The notes beneath the pieces are model-generated. The model was not told where the DNA came from. It did not search any database and saw only the letters and a list, made by a program, of their open reading frames with translations. Shown in pieces: positions 6,095 to 13,342 of a DNA stretch of 27,255 nucleotides. The position numbers and the translations under genes are program-made. Source of the DNA: a virus; IMG/VR virus record IMGVR_UViG_3300033999_000287, positions 1-27,255 of that record, one strand, 5' to 3'. How positions within the stretch are numbered: the first letter of the stretch is position 1; every line of letters begins with the position of its first letter.

Positions 6095-6375
6095 ATGGGG
6101 GGGACCTAAGCGTCTGGAGTGGCCTGGTGCAGGCCGGATTCGCGGGCTTTGCCCTGGCCCTCCTCTGCTTCTGCGCATGGCTGGTGCGGATGATCATCAA
6201 GCTCATGCAGCAGACCCAAAGCGTGGTCCAGGCCAATACGGAGGCCATCACCAAGCAGATTGACCACCTTGCCATGATGAACAAACATGCCGATGATATG
6301 CGGCGGGATGTGCAACGCTTGCAGTACCTTCTGGAAGCACGTCCCTGTCTATTGCAAGAGGATCGTAAGAAATAA
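6091..6375 (+). CDS. Holin-like small membrane protein with C-terminal coiled coil
   Basis: A 94-residue protein with a short N terminus (MNGGDLSVWSG), one strong transmembrane segment at residues ~12-36 (LVQAGFAGFALALLCFCAWL, then VRMII), and a polar helical tail (KLMQQTQSVVQANTEAITKQ ... DDMRRDVQRLQYLLEA) likely to form a coiled coil. This layout is common for one-TM holins and similar phage membrane proteins. ATG 6091 is preceded by GGGAGGGG and overlaps the previous stop. The stop TAA shares a base with the small-terminase ATG (6375). Its place right after the peptidase supports a holin role by inference; a different membrane-anchored coiled-coil protein cannot be excluded. Confidence 0.55.
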   Translation: MNGGDLSVWSGLVQAGFAGFALALLCFCAWLVRMIIKLMQQTQSVVQANTEAITKQIDHLAMMNKHADDMRRDVQRLQYLLEARPCLLQEDRKK

Positions 6376-6498
6376 TGCCTAAGAAGAAGGCCGTCAGGAA
6401 GTCGGCCAATTCTGATGCCGCGAATGCCGCTGCCGGGAATGCCGCAAAAGAAAAAATGCCTAAGAAGAAGGCCGCCAGGAAGTCGGCCAATTCTCATG
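6375..6498 (+). repeat. 81-bp tandem duplication at the small-terminase 5' end
   Basis: 6375-6417 and 6456-6498 are nearly identical (about two differences in 43 bases), an offset of 81 bp or 27 codons. Each copy begins with ATGCCTAAGAAGAAGGCC. The bases between the two cores are alanine/asparagine-rich and weakly repetitive. Confidence 0.85.
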
Positions 6499-6920
6499 TC
6501 ACGCATGCCAGCAAACGCAGCATCACCCGAACAGACCTTCTTCAGGCGACGTTTCTGGGGCAGATTTCCCATCATGCCAATATTGCCACGGCCGCCCAAG
6601 AGGCCGGGATCGGCCGTTCCACCCATTATCTCTGGTTGAAAGACCCGGACTATCGCAAGCGATTTTTGGAGGCCCGCGAGACGGCCTACGACAAGCTGGA
6701 ATTGGAGGCCTGGAAACGGGCCTTTGCTGGCTCTGATCGCTTGCTGATGTTCCTCCTCATGGCCTACCGGGCGAAATTCCGCCCCGATGCCCAACCACCC
6801 CTTAGCAGTGGGGACGATCTGGCCGATATCCCTGATGAGCGGCTGGAGGTCGAGGCCCAGGAGGAAATCAAAAAGCTGGGCTTCAATAGCCTGAATGAAG
6901 TCTGGGAGGGGCGATCGTGA
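6375..6920 (+). CDS. Terminase small subunit-like protein
   Basis: The 181-residue product lies immediately before the large terminase. Residues ~50-105 (ITRTDLLQATFLGQIS; ANIATAAQEAGIGRSTHYLW; LKDPDYRKRFLEARETAYDK) form a helix-turn-helix of the type found in small terminase subunits, which recognise phage DNA at packaging sites. The C-terminal part is acidic. The N terminus holds a 27-residue tandem repeat: MPKKKAVRKSANS at residue 1 and MPKKKAARKSANS at residue 28, giving a strongly basic extension. The second copy also offers an internal ATG at 6456 that could start a shorter form. Start 6375 overlaps the preceding TAA. Confidence 0.7.
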   Translation: MPKKKAVRKSANSDAANAAAGNAAKEKMPKKKAARKSANSHVTHASKRSITRTDLLQATFLGQISHHANIATAAQEAGIGRSTHYLWLKDPDYRKRFLEARETAYDKLELEAWKRAFAGSDRLLMFLLMAYRAKFRPDAQPPLSSGDDLADIPDERLEVEAQEEIKKLGFNSLNEVWEGRS

Positions 6921-6921
6921 T

Positions 6922-8421
6922 ATGGCCCTTCGCCCCGATCAATTGCCTGCCATTGTCCGCGAGGCCTGGCGGCGGCGGGCCCGCCGTGAGCTGCTAGCCT
7001 TTACGACATGGACGATGCCCGATTATCGCGCCTTCTGGCATCATCGGCTGGTAGCGGAGTCGCTTGATCGCTGGCGGCGGGGAGATTGGCCCCATTTGAT
7101 CGTGGTCATGCCACCGCGACATGGTAAGACGGAACTGGTTTCGCGGCGGCTGCCGGCGCTGATTCTGGGGAATAATCCCGATGCCCGGATCATCATGGCG
7201 GCCCATACCGCGGCCCTTGCCGAAACCAATTCCCGGGATGTGCAGCGGATCATTGAATCCCCCGAATATCGCGAGCTATTTCCCTTACGATTGCCGGGGC
7301 GGGGGATGCGGGGCGGGCGATACAAGCGGACGGATGCCCATTTTGAAATCCCGGGGCGAAAAGGGTATCTCCGCGCAGTCGGTGTAGGGGGGGCAATTAC
7401 GGGCTTTGGCTTTGATTTCGGGATCATTGATGACCCAGTGAAATCGGCCGAAGAGGCGGAAAGCGAGGTCTTCCGAGACCGCGTATGGGAGTGGTTCATG
7501 CGGGATTTTTGGTCGCGGCGGGCCAAGGGGGCAAGGATTCTGATCACCATGACCCGCTGGCACATTGATGATCTGGTTGGGCGAGTGCTGCGAGAGGGGG
7601 CGGGGTTGGGGCAGTGGCACATCATCAGCTTGCCGGCCCTGGCCCCTGATAAGCCGGCAGAGTATGACCGAAGGGCACCTGGGGAGGCCCTCTGGCCGGA
7701 ATTTCTCCCGCAAACGGAACTCCAGCAAATGCGGGCCGTCGATCCGCGGGGATTCGCGGCCCTCTATCAGCAAGACCCCCTGGAGGCCGGCGGGACGGAG
7801 TGGCCAGGGGAGTATTTCGGAAAGTGGCTTTGGGTGCCGCGGAATGAGTGGCCCCCGCGGGAGGATTTGGGGCCCCTGGTCATGGCGATTGATCCCTCTC
7901 GGGGGCGGGAGGATTCGGCCAGCGATTTTGCGGCCATTGTGTGGGCGGGACAGCATAAAAAAAGCAAGCTGATTTACGTCGATGCGGATTTGGCTGTGCG
8001 GCCCCCCACCGAGACGCTTGATCGGGCCTTGGATTTATTTGAGCAATTGCGCCCCGATTTTGTCGGGGTGGAAGTCAACCAGTTTCAGATTCTCTTTGCC
8101 CAGGAACTGGAACGGCGGGCAAATGCCGGTTTCGATATCCGCTTGCCAATTGTCTATATCTCGAACTACATCCCCAAGATTCTGCGCATCCGGCGGCTGG
8201 GGCCCTGGCTGGCCGCGAAGGACCTTCGCTTTGCCGATTCCCCGGGGGCCCGCCTGGTCGTCGAGCAACTGAAACATTTTCCCCAGGGGCCCCATGATGA
8301 TGGCCCGGATGCCCTGGAAATGGCCCTCCGCATCATGACGGAACACGCCCCGCGGAAAGTGGAGTCATTGAGCTATCGCCCCGGGACCCGGGCCAGCGTG
8401 CCGTTCGACTGGGGGCGATAG
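6922..8421 (+). CDS. terL: Terminase large subunit (ATPase and nuclease)
   Basis: The 499-residue product carries both terminase domains. Counting from ATG 6922, the ATPase has Walker A in VVMPPRHGKTE (~62-71), Walker B in FGFDFGIIDDP (~162-172) and an ATPase coupling motif in ILITMTRWH (~206-214). The RNaseH-like nuclease has acidic motifs in LVMAIDPSRGRED (~319-331), FVGVEVNQFQ and PHDDGPDALE (~457-466). The enzyme docks on the portal, pumps DNA into the prohead and cuts it. An in-frame ATG at 6895 would overlap the small subunit; 6922 is preferred because GGGAGGGG (6904-6911) lies ten bases upstream and the small-subunit stop is two bases away. Length is normal. The stop at 8421 is followed by a duplicated piece of the convergent downstream gene. 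Confidence 0.93.
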   Translation: MALRPDQLPAIVREAWRRRARRELLAFTTWTMPDYRAFWHHRLVAESLDRWRRGDWPHLIVVMPPRHGKTELVSRRLPALILGNNPDARIIMAAHTAALAETNSRDVQRIIESPEYRELFPLRLPGRGMRGGRYKRTDAHFEIPGRKGYLRAVGVGGAITGFGFDFGIIDDPVKSAEEAESEVFRDRVWEWFMRDFWSRRAKGARILITMTRWHIDDLVGRVLREGAGLGQWHIISLPALAPDKPAEYDRRAPGEALWPEFLPQTELQQMRAVDPRGFAALYQQDPLEAGGTEWPGEYFGKWLWVPRNEWPPREDLGPLVMAIDPSRGREDSASDFAAIVWAGQHKKSKLIYVDADLAVRPPTETLDRALDLFEQLRPDFVGVEVNQFQILFAQELERRANAGFDIRLPIVYISNYIPKILRIRRLGPWLAAKDLRFADSPGARLVVEQLKHFPQGPHDDGPDALEMALRIMTEHAPRKVESLSYRPGTRASVPFDWGR

Positions 8422-8426
8422 CCTAT

Positions 8427-8558
8427 TTTTCGGCCGCTGCGACCTTAGGGAGTTTGCACTAACCTCTTCACTTCCTCTGTGCCATTCCCCTGGCGGCAAT
8501 AGATGATTTTCGGCCGCTGCGACCTTAGGGCGTTTGCAGTAACCTCTTCACTTCCTCT
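8427..8558. repeat. Direct repeat (80-bp offset) between terL and the HEPN-like gene
   Basis: 8427-8478 and 8507-8558 match at 50 of 52 bases, shifted by exactly 80 bp. On the minus strand both copies encode the end of the HEPN-like protein including its stop (EEVKRL-x-QTP-stop). The copy at 8507-8558 is the live gene end and the copy at 8427-8478 is a spare gene end next to the terL stop. Confidence 0.88.
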
Positions 8559-8938
8559 TCGATGTTGCGAAGGTATCGATCAACAAGGAGTGTTCTTACG
8601 TCCTGGAGAGGCATGTCATCTGTGAAGCGAGTGGAGTACCGTCCTTGGTCTGAGCGGGAAGTAAGATACCGCGCTATTTCGGAGGCCGCTTTTAGTGGTC
8701 TAAAACTTAGATAAATCGTTCGATATCGGCGGTTTTCTTTTAGTTTTTGGATCCGGCTTGCGTGGTCCGAAGAATGACCAATACCATCCCGATCGAAGAG
8801 GGCTTCCACAAGGTGCACGGCCGTATAAAAGGCAACCACCGCGATCCATTCGCAACAGCGCTGCGGGTCCTGGAGTAAGAAATCAAGGACGCTCCGGTTT
8901 CGATCGGCGAGTCGCAGATGATCATTCTTAGCTGGCAT
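8525..8938 (-). CDS. HEPN-like protein in a minus-strand two-gene cassette
   Basis: A 137-residue, largely helical protein. The segment CCEWIAVVAFYTAVHLVEAL (residues ~28-47), with a nearby histidine-rich turn and LKENRRYRTIYLSFRPLKAA, resembles small HEPN-domain proteins, which use paired helices with an H/R motif. RDGIGH (R50-H55) has the Rx4H spacing of the HEPN RNase motif, although its place right after the second helix is not the textbook position, so catalysis is uncertain. HEPN proteins are often toxins or defence RNases. The start ATG lies three bases after the upstream gene's stop, indicating coupling. It runs against the late operon between terL and the KTSC gene. Its 3' end is duplicated. 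It could instead be a non-catalytic helical-bundle protein. Confidence 0.55.
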   Translation of the reverse strand: MPAKNDHLRLADRNRSVLDFLLQDPQRCCEWIAVVAFYTAVHLVEALFDRDGIGHSSDHASRIQKLKENRRYRTIYLSFRPLKAASEIARYLTSRSDQGRYSTRFTDDMPLQDVRTLLVDRYLRNIEEEVKRLLQTP

Positions 8939-8941
8939 CGA

Positions 8942-9403
8942 TCAGAAGTTGATCACCACTTCTGGATTAACAAAGGAAAAGAGCGCCTCATTATCGGCAA
9001 CCGGCGGGAAAGCCATAACTGTTACTGGAATACCCCGTAGCTGCGGGTCGTCAGCAAGATGAAGCTCCAGTTCTGTCAATTCCTCTTCCAATTCAGGGTC
9101 AAATCGCGGTTCCTTCATGATAACTAGGAAGAGGAGGCTGTTATCGCGGGTTGTCAATATGGCGCGAGTGATCTTACCGGAGTCCCGTCTGTCGCGTTGC
9201 CACTCGCCCAATGTCTGACACAGAAGGCGAAAGGTTGCTTCTCGACGTTCTGTTTCGATATGGAGGGCACAAGCTTGGATGGCAGCCTCGATTGTGAGGG
9301 CAAAACGGTCCTGGTCACGGGGCGTTACAACAACCGTCCCGTCCTGGCCATAATTCAGTTGGACGAGGTTTCGTTGCTGTAAAGCTTTTTCCCCTAAAGA
9401 CAT
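8942..9403 (-). CDS. Unknown partner gene upstream of the HEPN-like gene
   Basis: A 153-residue product starting MSLGEKALQQRNLVQLNYG. ATG at 9403 is chosen because GGGAG lies eight bases upstream on the minus strand; a TTG at 9418 would add five residues. The chain has an N-terminal helix, a helical middle (FALTIEAAIQACALHIETER), then alternating strands and an acidic helix (RAILTTRDNSLLFLVIMKE; RFDPELEEELTELELHLADD), ending IPVTVMAFPP and a terminal beta segment. It lacks the GS-x10-DxD pattern of MNT nucleotidyltransferases that often pair with HEPN proteins, so it is not an obvious MNT antitoxin. The tight spacing to the HEPN-like gene suggests a functional pair such as toxin-antitoxin, superinfection exclusion or a lysogeny-expressed moron. 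Confidence 0.6.
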   Translation of the reverse strand: MSLGEKALQQRNLVQLNYGQDGTVVVTPRDQDRFALTIEAAIQACALHIETERREATFRLLCQTLGEWQRDRRDSGKITRAILTTRDNSLLFLVIMKEPRFDPELEEELTELELHLADDPQLRGIPVTVMAFPPVADNEALFSFVNPEVVINF

Positions 9404-9769
9404 ATCGGCAACTCCCAAATATCGTTTCTAACCCGCTGATCTGTTCGGCAGTTTTTGGCAACCGAGGCAACTATAAGTTGAGGGTCACCCAATGTCAATA
9501 CATGGATCGCACGCTCGATCCCCTGATATGGGGGGCGCTAGAACGCCGCTCACCCGTAACATTGGCTGATTGTCTTTGAATGGCTTATCTGGCGTTTTTG
9601 TGTTTTTCGTTATCGCTCGGTTGACGCCTGAGGACGAAGTGACTTTACCTATTTTACCTGAAATAGGCGCTTCTGAGCGCGCCCCGGGCAAGATAGATAA
9701 ACGTTGGCCGGTTGAGCTTTCCCCCACCAGCGGCCAGAAACGGAATATCGACCATGTACATTAAGGGCT
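9404..9769. promoter_or_regulatory. Divergent intergenic region with inverted repeat
   Basis: This 366-bp gap separates the leftward HEPN pair from the rightward structural genes, so it should hold outward promoters. A perfect 7-bp inverted repeat with 6-base loop lies at 9648-9667 (CCTATTT / AAATAGG), closely followed by a GC-rich stem-like stretch. A weak rightward promoter candidate is TTGACG at 9621-9626 with TTTACC 17 bases later. No Shine-Dalgarno-supported gene was found: the short frames at 9570-9764 (+) and 9485-9727 (-) have low-quality translations. Base composition is more AT-rich than the flanking phage genes. Confidence 0.35.
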
Positions 9770-10924
9770 ATGAGCAATGAATTCTCACCCCTCTTTCAGA
9801 TGGCGCATCGCCGCGCCCGGGACGCCGCTAAGGCCCTTTTTGCCCGGACACCGCTGGGAGAGATTCTGGAGTCCGGGCGGCGAATGAAGTCCCTCAGGCC
9901 CCGCGAGATGAACCGCATCTGGGGCTCGTTGACGCTTTGGGGTCCGACCCCCGAGGCCCTTCAGGGGATGATGGGAATCCGCCTGGGAAGCGTGGGCTAC
10001 GTCATCGAGCGTTACGCCAAGCGGAATGACGAGCTGGGCGACCTGGTCCGCGAGTGGTTAGGTTCCCTTGGTCCGGCCGGTCAGTTTTTGCTTTCCCTCT
10101 TTTCTGGGATCAATCGCGAGCAGGGATTGAGTAAGCAGGCCTGGCTACTCCAAGGGGCCATCAACTTCTTGCAGGCCTATGGATATGAGGTCTTACCCTC
10201 GCCGCGAAGCCTGCGGAAAGGGATCCCGGCCTTTGAGCGGGCCCGGGCGGCGGCCTGGGAGTGGCTGCGCCAGACCGGGGAGCTGGAGGCCCTAGTCTTT
10301 GGGCCGCCGGAAGTCAAACCGGAAGAGGTCTTCCAAAGACAATTTCAGGGACCCCAGATTGTGGCCGGGCGGGGCGGGGTCTTTGGCCCGCCCAAAGGCT
10401 TCGAGCATCTGCCGCCGGATCACCCCCTCTTTACCGGGGACTTCGTGGAGGTTGAGTCCTCGAACGTGCATAGCGTGGCCTATGACTATCGGGACGCGAC
10501 GCTTTTTGTGCGATTTCACGCCAAGCGATGGGACAAAGAGCTGCAGGATTACATCCCCGTGGGGCCCGGGCCAATCTATGCTTATTCGCACGTACCGGCC
10601 GAAATGTTTCTCGATCTCATGCGGGCCAATTCCCCGGGGCGGTGGGTCTGGGACCATCTCCGGATTCGGGGCACGGTGTCGGGCCACCGCTTCGATTATC
10701 GGCTGGTGGCGATTGCCGGGGGCTATGTCCCCCGCAAGGCGACGTTTGCCCCTTTGAAACCCGGGGAATACATGGGCCAATACGGAGAAGTCTTTATCCC
10801 GCGGGCCGTACAACAGCCCAGCGGAAAATGGCTGACGAGCATCAAGCCCTACGAGGTCGTTCGCACATTTAAGCCCCTACAGCCGATCAGCCCGCAAATG
10901 CAACCCTTGTTTGGAATAGGGTAA
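9770..10924 (+). CDS. KTSC-domain phage structural/accessory protein
   Basis: The 384-residue protein has an N-terminal helical region (residues 1-180) of unknown fold, then a KTSC domain at about residues 229-311. The KTSC pattern is VESSNVHSVAYDYRDATLFV, a strand pair with aromatic residues around GPIYAYSHVPAEMFLDLM, and SPGRWVWDHLRIRG, corresponding to S-S-N-I-x-x-I-x-Y, Y-x-Y-x-x-V-P-x-x-x-x-x-x-L and S-x-G-x-x-x-x-x-x-I-R-x of the family. KTSC domains occur in phage and lysyl-tRNA-synthetase-associated proteins and are thought to bind RNA or protein; the phage role is not defined. It starts the rightward structural block and lies four bases before the portal. AAGGG precedes the ATG. Confidence 0.68.
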   Translation: MSNEFSPLFQMAHRRARDAAKALFARTPLGEILESGRRMKSLRPREMNRIWGSLTLWGPTPEALQGMMGIRLGSVGYVIERYAKRNDELGDLVREWLGSLGPAGQFLLSLFSGINREQGLSKQAWLLQGAINFLQAYGYEVLPSPRSLRKGIPAFERARAAAWEWLRQTGELEALVFGPPEVKPEEVFQRQFQGPQIVAGRGGVFGPPKGFEHLPPDHPLFTGDFVEVESSNVHSVAYDYRDATLFVRFHAKRWDKELQDYIPVGPGPIYAYSHVPAEMFLDLMRANSPGRWVWDHLRIRGTVSGHRFDYRLVAIAGGYVPRKATFAPLKPGEYMGQYGEVFIPRAVQQPSGKWLTSIKPYEVVRTFKPLQPISPQMQPLFGIG

Positions 10925-10928
10925 CGCC

Positions 10929-12494
10929 ATGCCGGAAGAAATGATTTTCATCGACACACAGAACAAGCAGGAGGAGCGGCGGTCCCTGGAACAGGCCGGC
11001 GCGGACCTGACCAAGATGAAAGCCGCCCCCAATTTGGGGCAGCCCCCTGTGCCGCACATTCTCACCTTCGTGGGGGTCTCCGGTGGGGCAGGAAAGACCT
11101 ATCTCCCTTCCGATGAGGCCCTTCAGCATAGTTGGGCGAATGCCCAGTACATGCGGCAGGATGCGGCGATTATGGAACCCCTGGAGGTCCGCAAGCGGGC
11201 CGTGGCCCTGCTAGACTGGCACCTAGAAGCGGACGACCCGGATGATCCGCAGCAATCACGGATGGTCGAAGAAATGACCTGGGTCTTAGGCAAGATTCCC
11301 CGCCTCACGCAATATCGCGAAGTCTTGCTGGAGGCCATCTTTTACGGCCGCTATGCGATCGTCAATACCTGCCAGTGGATGTTCCGCAAGGGCAAGGCCC
11401 TGGTCGGCATCAATCGCTGGAGGCCCCTCCACGGGGATAAACTGGTCTGGCGGTGGGATGACGAATCGGGCGATTACGACCCGGAATCGGTCGGGATTCG
11501 GATTGGCCGGACCTCGGCCATGAGTGACACGCTCCGCCGCTGGGAGACCTGGGCCCAGGCCAACGGGGGCCAGATACTCACAACCCATTTTGGTGTGGCC
11601 TTTTTCCCGCCCCCGCATCTGCGTGATCTGATCGTGGTCCATCGGCACATGGTGGAGGATGGGGATTGGCATAACCCCAATAATGCCGCCCGCATTTTCG
11701 GCGTGGGTATCCGATCCCGGCTGTATTGGACCTGGTATCAGAAGCAAGAGGCCCTGGCCTGGCTGATGGAATATCTCGAACGGTCGGCGTTCGGGTTGGA
11801 GCTGTGGTACTATCCCGCGGGTTCGGAGCAGGCCAAGCAGGCCACGATTGAGGCGGCCACGGAGCGGATCGGCAATGCCCGCAATATCCTGGTGATTCCC
11901 CGCCCCGCGGGACCAGAAGGCCAGATGTTTGGGGTGGAAGTGATCGAGCGGAATATGGCCGGGGCCTCGGCCCTGAAAGACATCGTGATGGAGTATTTCG
12001 GCCACCAGATCAAGCGCTATATCCTAGGCCAGACATTGACTACTGAGGCCCACGCCACGGGCTTAGGGAGCAATCTGGCCTCGGTGCACCTGGATACATT
12101 CCTGCAAATCGTCAAGTACGACGCGCAGAATCTGGCCGAAACCCTGACCAGTGAATTGCTGGCCAAGCTGGTCAAATGGAATTATCCCTGGATGGCCGAG
12201 AATCCCTTGCGGCTGGTCATCGAAACGGAAAAACCCGATGCCCTGGAGCGTCTTCAGGCCATTCAGGCGGCCTATCAGATGGGTCTCAAGGTTCGCGCCC
12301 GGGATGTCTGGGAGGTGCTGGGATTGGCTGAACCCCGGGAACATGATGAGGTCCTGGCCATCAATCAGGGGGCGGAACGCCCAGCCCATCGGGCGCCGGC
12401 CGGGGAAGACCTTCTCCTGAACGGGGCGGGGGAGGTCCCCCCAGACCCTTTCTCCGGCTTGATCAACCACCCTCCTCTCGCCGGCACGGACTGA
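10929..12494 (+). CDS. Portal protein 1 (DUF935 / Mu gp29-like)
   Basis: The 521-residue product has the DUF935 portal pattern: LEVRKRAVALLDWHLEADD (~84-102) near the clip/stem region, FYGRYAIVNT, HGDKLVWRWD, RSRLYWTWYQKQEALAWLME, then the signature QIKRYILGQTLTTEAHATGL and GSNLASVHLD (~360-389). Portals form the dodecameric ring at one capsid vertex through which DNA enters and leaves. Residues 1-55 include GVSGGAGKTYL, which superficially resembles a P-loop but lies outside the conserved fold. A closely related second portal is encoded at 17767-20220: 52 of 64 residues are identical in the block beginning at residue 357 here and 342 there. The tail after residue 465 is proline-rich and has a C6 run at 12437-12442. 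Confidence 0.88.
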   Translation: MPEEMIFIDTQNKQEERRSLEQAGADLTKMKAAPNLGQPPVPHILTFVGVSGGAGKTYLPSDEALQHSWANAQYMRQDAAIMEPLEVRKRAVALLDWHLEADDPDDPQQSRMVEEMTWVLGKIPRLTQYREVLLEAIFYGRYAIVNTCQWMFRKGKALVGINRWRPLHGDKLVWRWDDESGDYDPESVGIRIGRTSAMSDTLRRWETWAQANGGQILTTHFGVAFFPPPHLRDLIVVHRHMVEDGDWHNPNNAARIFGVGIRSRLYWTWYQKQEALAWLMEYLERSAFGLELWYYPAGSEQAKQATIEAATERIGNARNILVIPRPAGPEGQMFGVEVIERNMAGASALKDIVMEYFGHQIKRYILGQTLTTEAHATGLGSNLASVHLDTFLQIVKYDAQNLAETLTSELLAKLVKWNYPWMAENPLRLVIETEKPDALERLQAIQAAYQMGLKVRARDVWEVLGLAEPREHDEVLAINQGAERPAHRAPAGEDLLLNGAGEVPPDPFSGLINHPPLAGTD

Positions 12495-12664
12495 CCGACG
12501 AAGCGGAACACGATGCTCGCGAAAAACTCCCCGAAGGAACGATCCATACCATCGGCGGAGAGCCGCGAATTCTCCTTAAGAGCCGCTGGCATCGCCTGCA
12601 AAAGCCGGTCGAAGAAATCGAAGAGTGGAAGCGGGGTTTCCTGGAGACGGGGTGGGCGGACTCT
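12491..12664 (+). other. Coding-like extension upstream of the metallopeptidase gene without a standard start
   Basis: The metallopeptidase frame stays open well upstream of its first usable codon (TTG 12665), and from 12491 it reads as ordinary protein: LTDEAEHDAREKLPEGT, then GGEPRILLKSRWHRLQKP, then EEWKRGFLETGWADSL. No in-frame ATG, GTG or TTG was found between 12362 and 12665; the only codon of start type at the right place is CTG 12491, which overlaps the portal TGA by three bases. The frame is -1 relative to the portal, and a C-CCC-CCA heptamer lies at 12437-12443. Translation could begin at CTG, follow a -1 shift from the portal, or the original start has been lost. Confidence 0.5.
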
Positions 12665-13342
12665 TTGTCGCAGCATCCTCTTCAAGAGATGCTCCGTAAG
12701 ACATGGGAACGCATCTCGGATGGCCTCGGGACTGGCACAAAGCGGCAACAGCGGGAAGCTAGGCGGCGAGTCTATCGGCAGGCGCTCGCACAAGCCTTAG
12801 TACGACTTTGGCCGCAGTTAGGGCAGGAGGCCCAACAGCAGTTAGCCCGCCGTCATGCCTTAATGATCGTCTGTACCGATCTTAACGAAGTCAGGGCCTG
12901 GAGGGACTTTCTTGATGAAAAGTTTCCTCCTAGCCACAAAAGCCAACTCCCGCAGTCCGGAAAACTCACGGCCTTCGTGCGGTGGTTGCCTTCGCCCAGT
13001 GGTCCCGAGGTCGCGGCCTTAATCATCGACGGACCGCCGGCAAGCGTGGATCAGAGCTATCTGCTAGCCCATGAGCTGGCGCATATTGTCATCCGTCGAG
13101 AAGAACGACCAATCCACAAGACCTCGGAATGGAAAGCGGCTTGGGAAACAGAGAAATGGCGTTTACGAGGGCTTTTCCCCGATAGGGCGATTACAGAAGA
13201 TGTTGCGAACTCTGTCAAAGAAAGCCTGGCTTGGGCGCTGGCTGTGGCCTGGTTGAATCCATCGGGGATGCGGCATCTTCCGAAGATGCAGGCCTTCCTT
13301 CGTCATCAAGGCCTAATAACTCGTCAAGACCGACTCGGATAG
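12665..13342 (+). CDS. Zinc metallopeptidase-like protein (HExxH) following the portal
   Basis: Counting from TTG 12665 the product is 225 residues, but coding character extends to 12491. A zinc-binding HELAH (residues 136-140) occurs in SYLLAHELAHIVIRREE, with a candidate third ligand glutamate in ANSVKESLAWALAVAW (~E186), the layout of gluzincin-type peptidases. The N-terminal half is helical and basic (KRQQREARRRVYRQALAQAL). In Mu-like phages the gene after the portal is MuF, which often carries variable C-terminal enzymatic or toxin domains, so this may be a MuF-position effector or a virion protease; no MuF motif was recognised. Its last 128 bases overlap the 3' end of a convergent gene (13215-13742). 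Confidence 0.6.
   Translation: MSQHPLQEMLRKTWERISDGLGTGTKRQQREARRRVYRQALAQALVRLWPQLGQEAQQQLARRHALMIVCTDLNEVRAWRDFLDEKFPPSHKSQLPQSGKLTAFVRWLPSPSGPEVAALIIDGPPASVDQSYLLAHELAHIVIRREERPIHKTSEWKAAWETEKWRLRGLFPDRAITEDVANSVKESLAWALAVAWLNPSGMRHLPKMQAFLRHQGLITRQDRLG

Noticed and set aside
6895-6921. Earlier ATG for terL at 6895
   Set aside because: It overlaps terS and lacks a ribosome binding site at the right distance; ATG 6922 is better placed, although 6895 cannot be excluded.
9485-9764. Short open frames on both strands in the divergent gap
   Set aside because: No Shine-Dalgarno, overlapping opposite-strand frames and low-quality translations; treated as intergenic DNA.
11070-11105. P-loop-like GVSGGAGKTYL in portal 1
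   Set aside because: It lies in a non-conserved N-terminal leader, there is no Walker B partner, and the rest is clearly a DUF935 portal.
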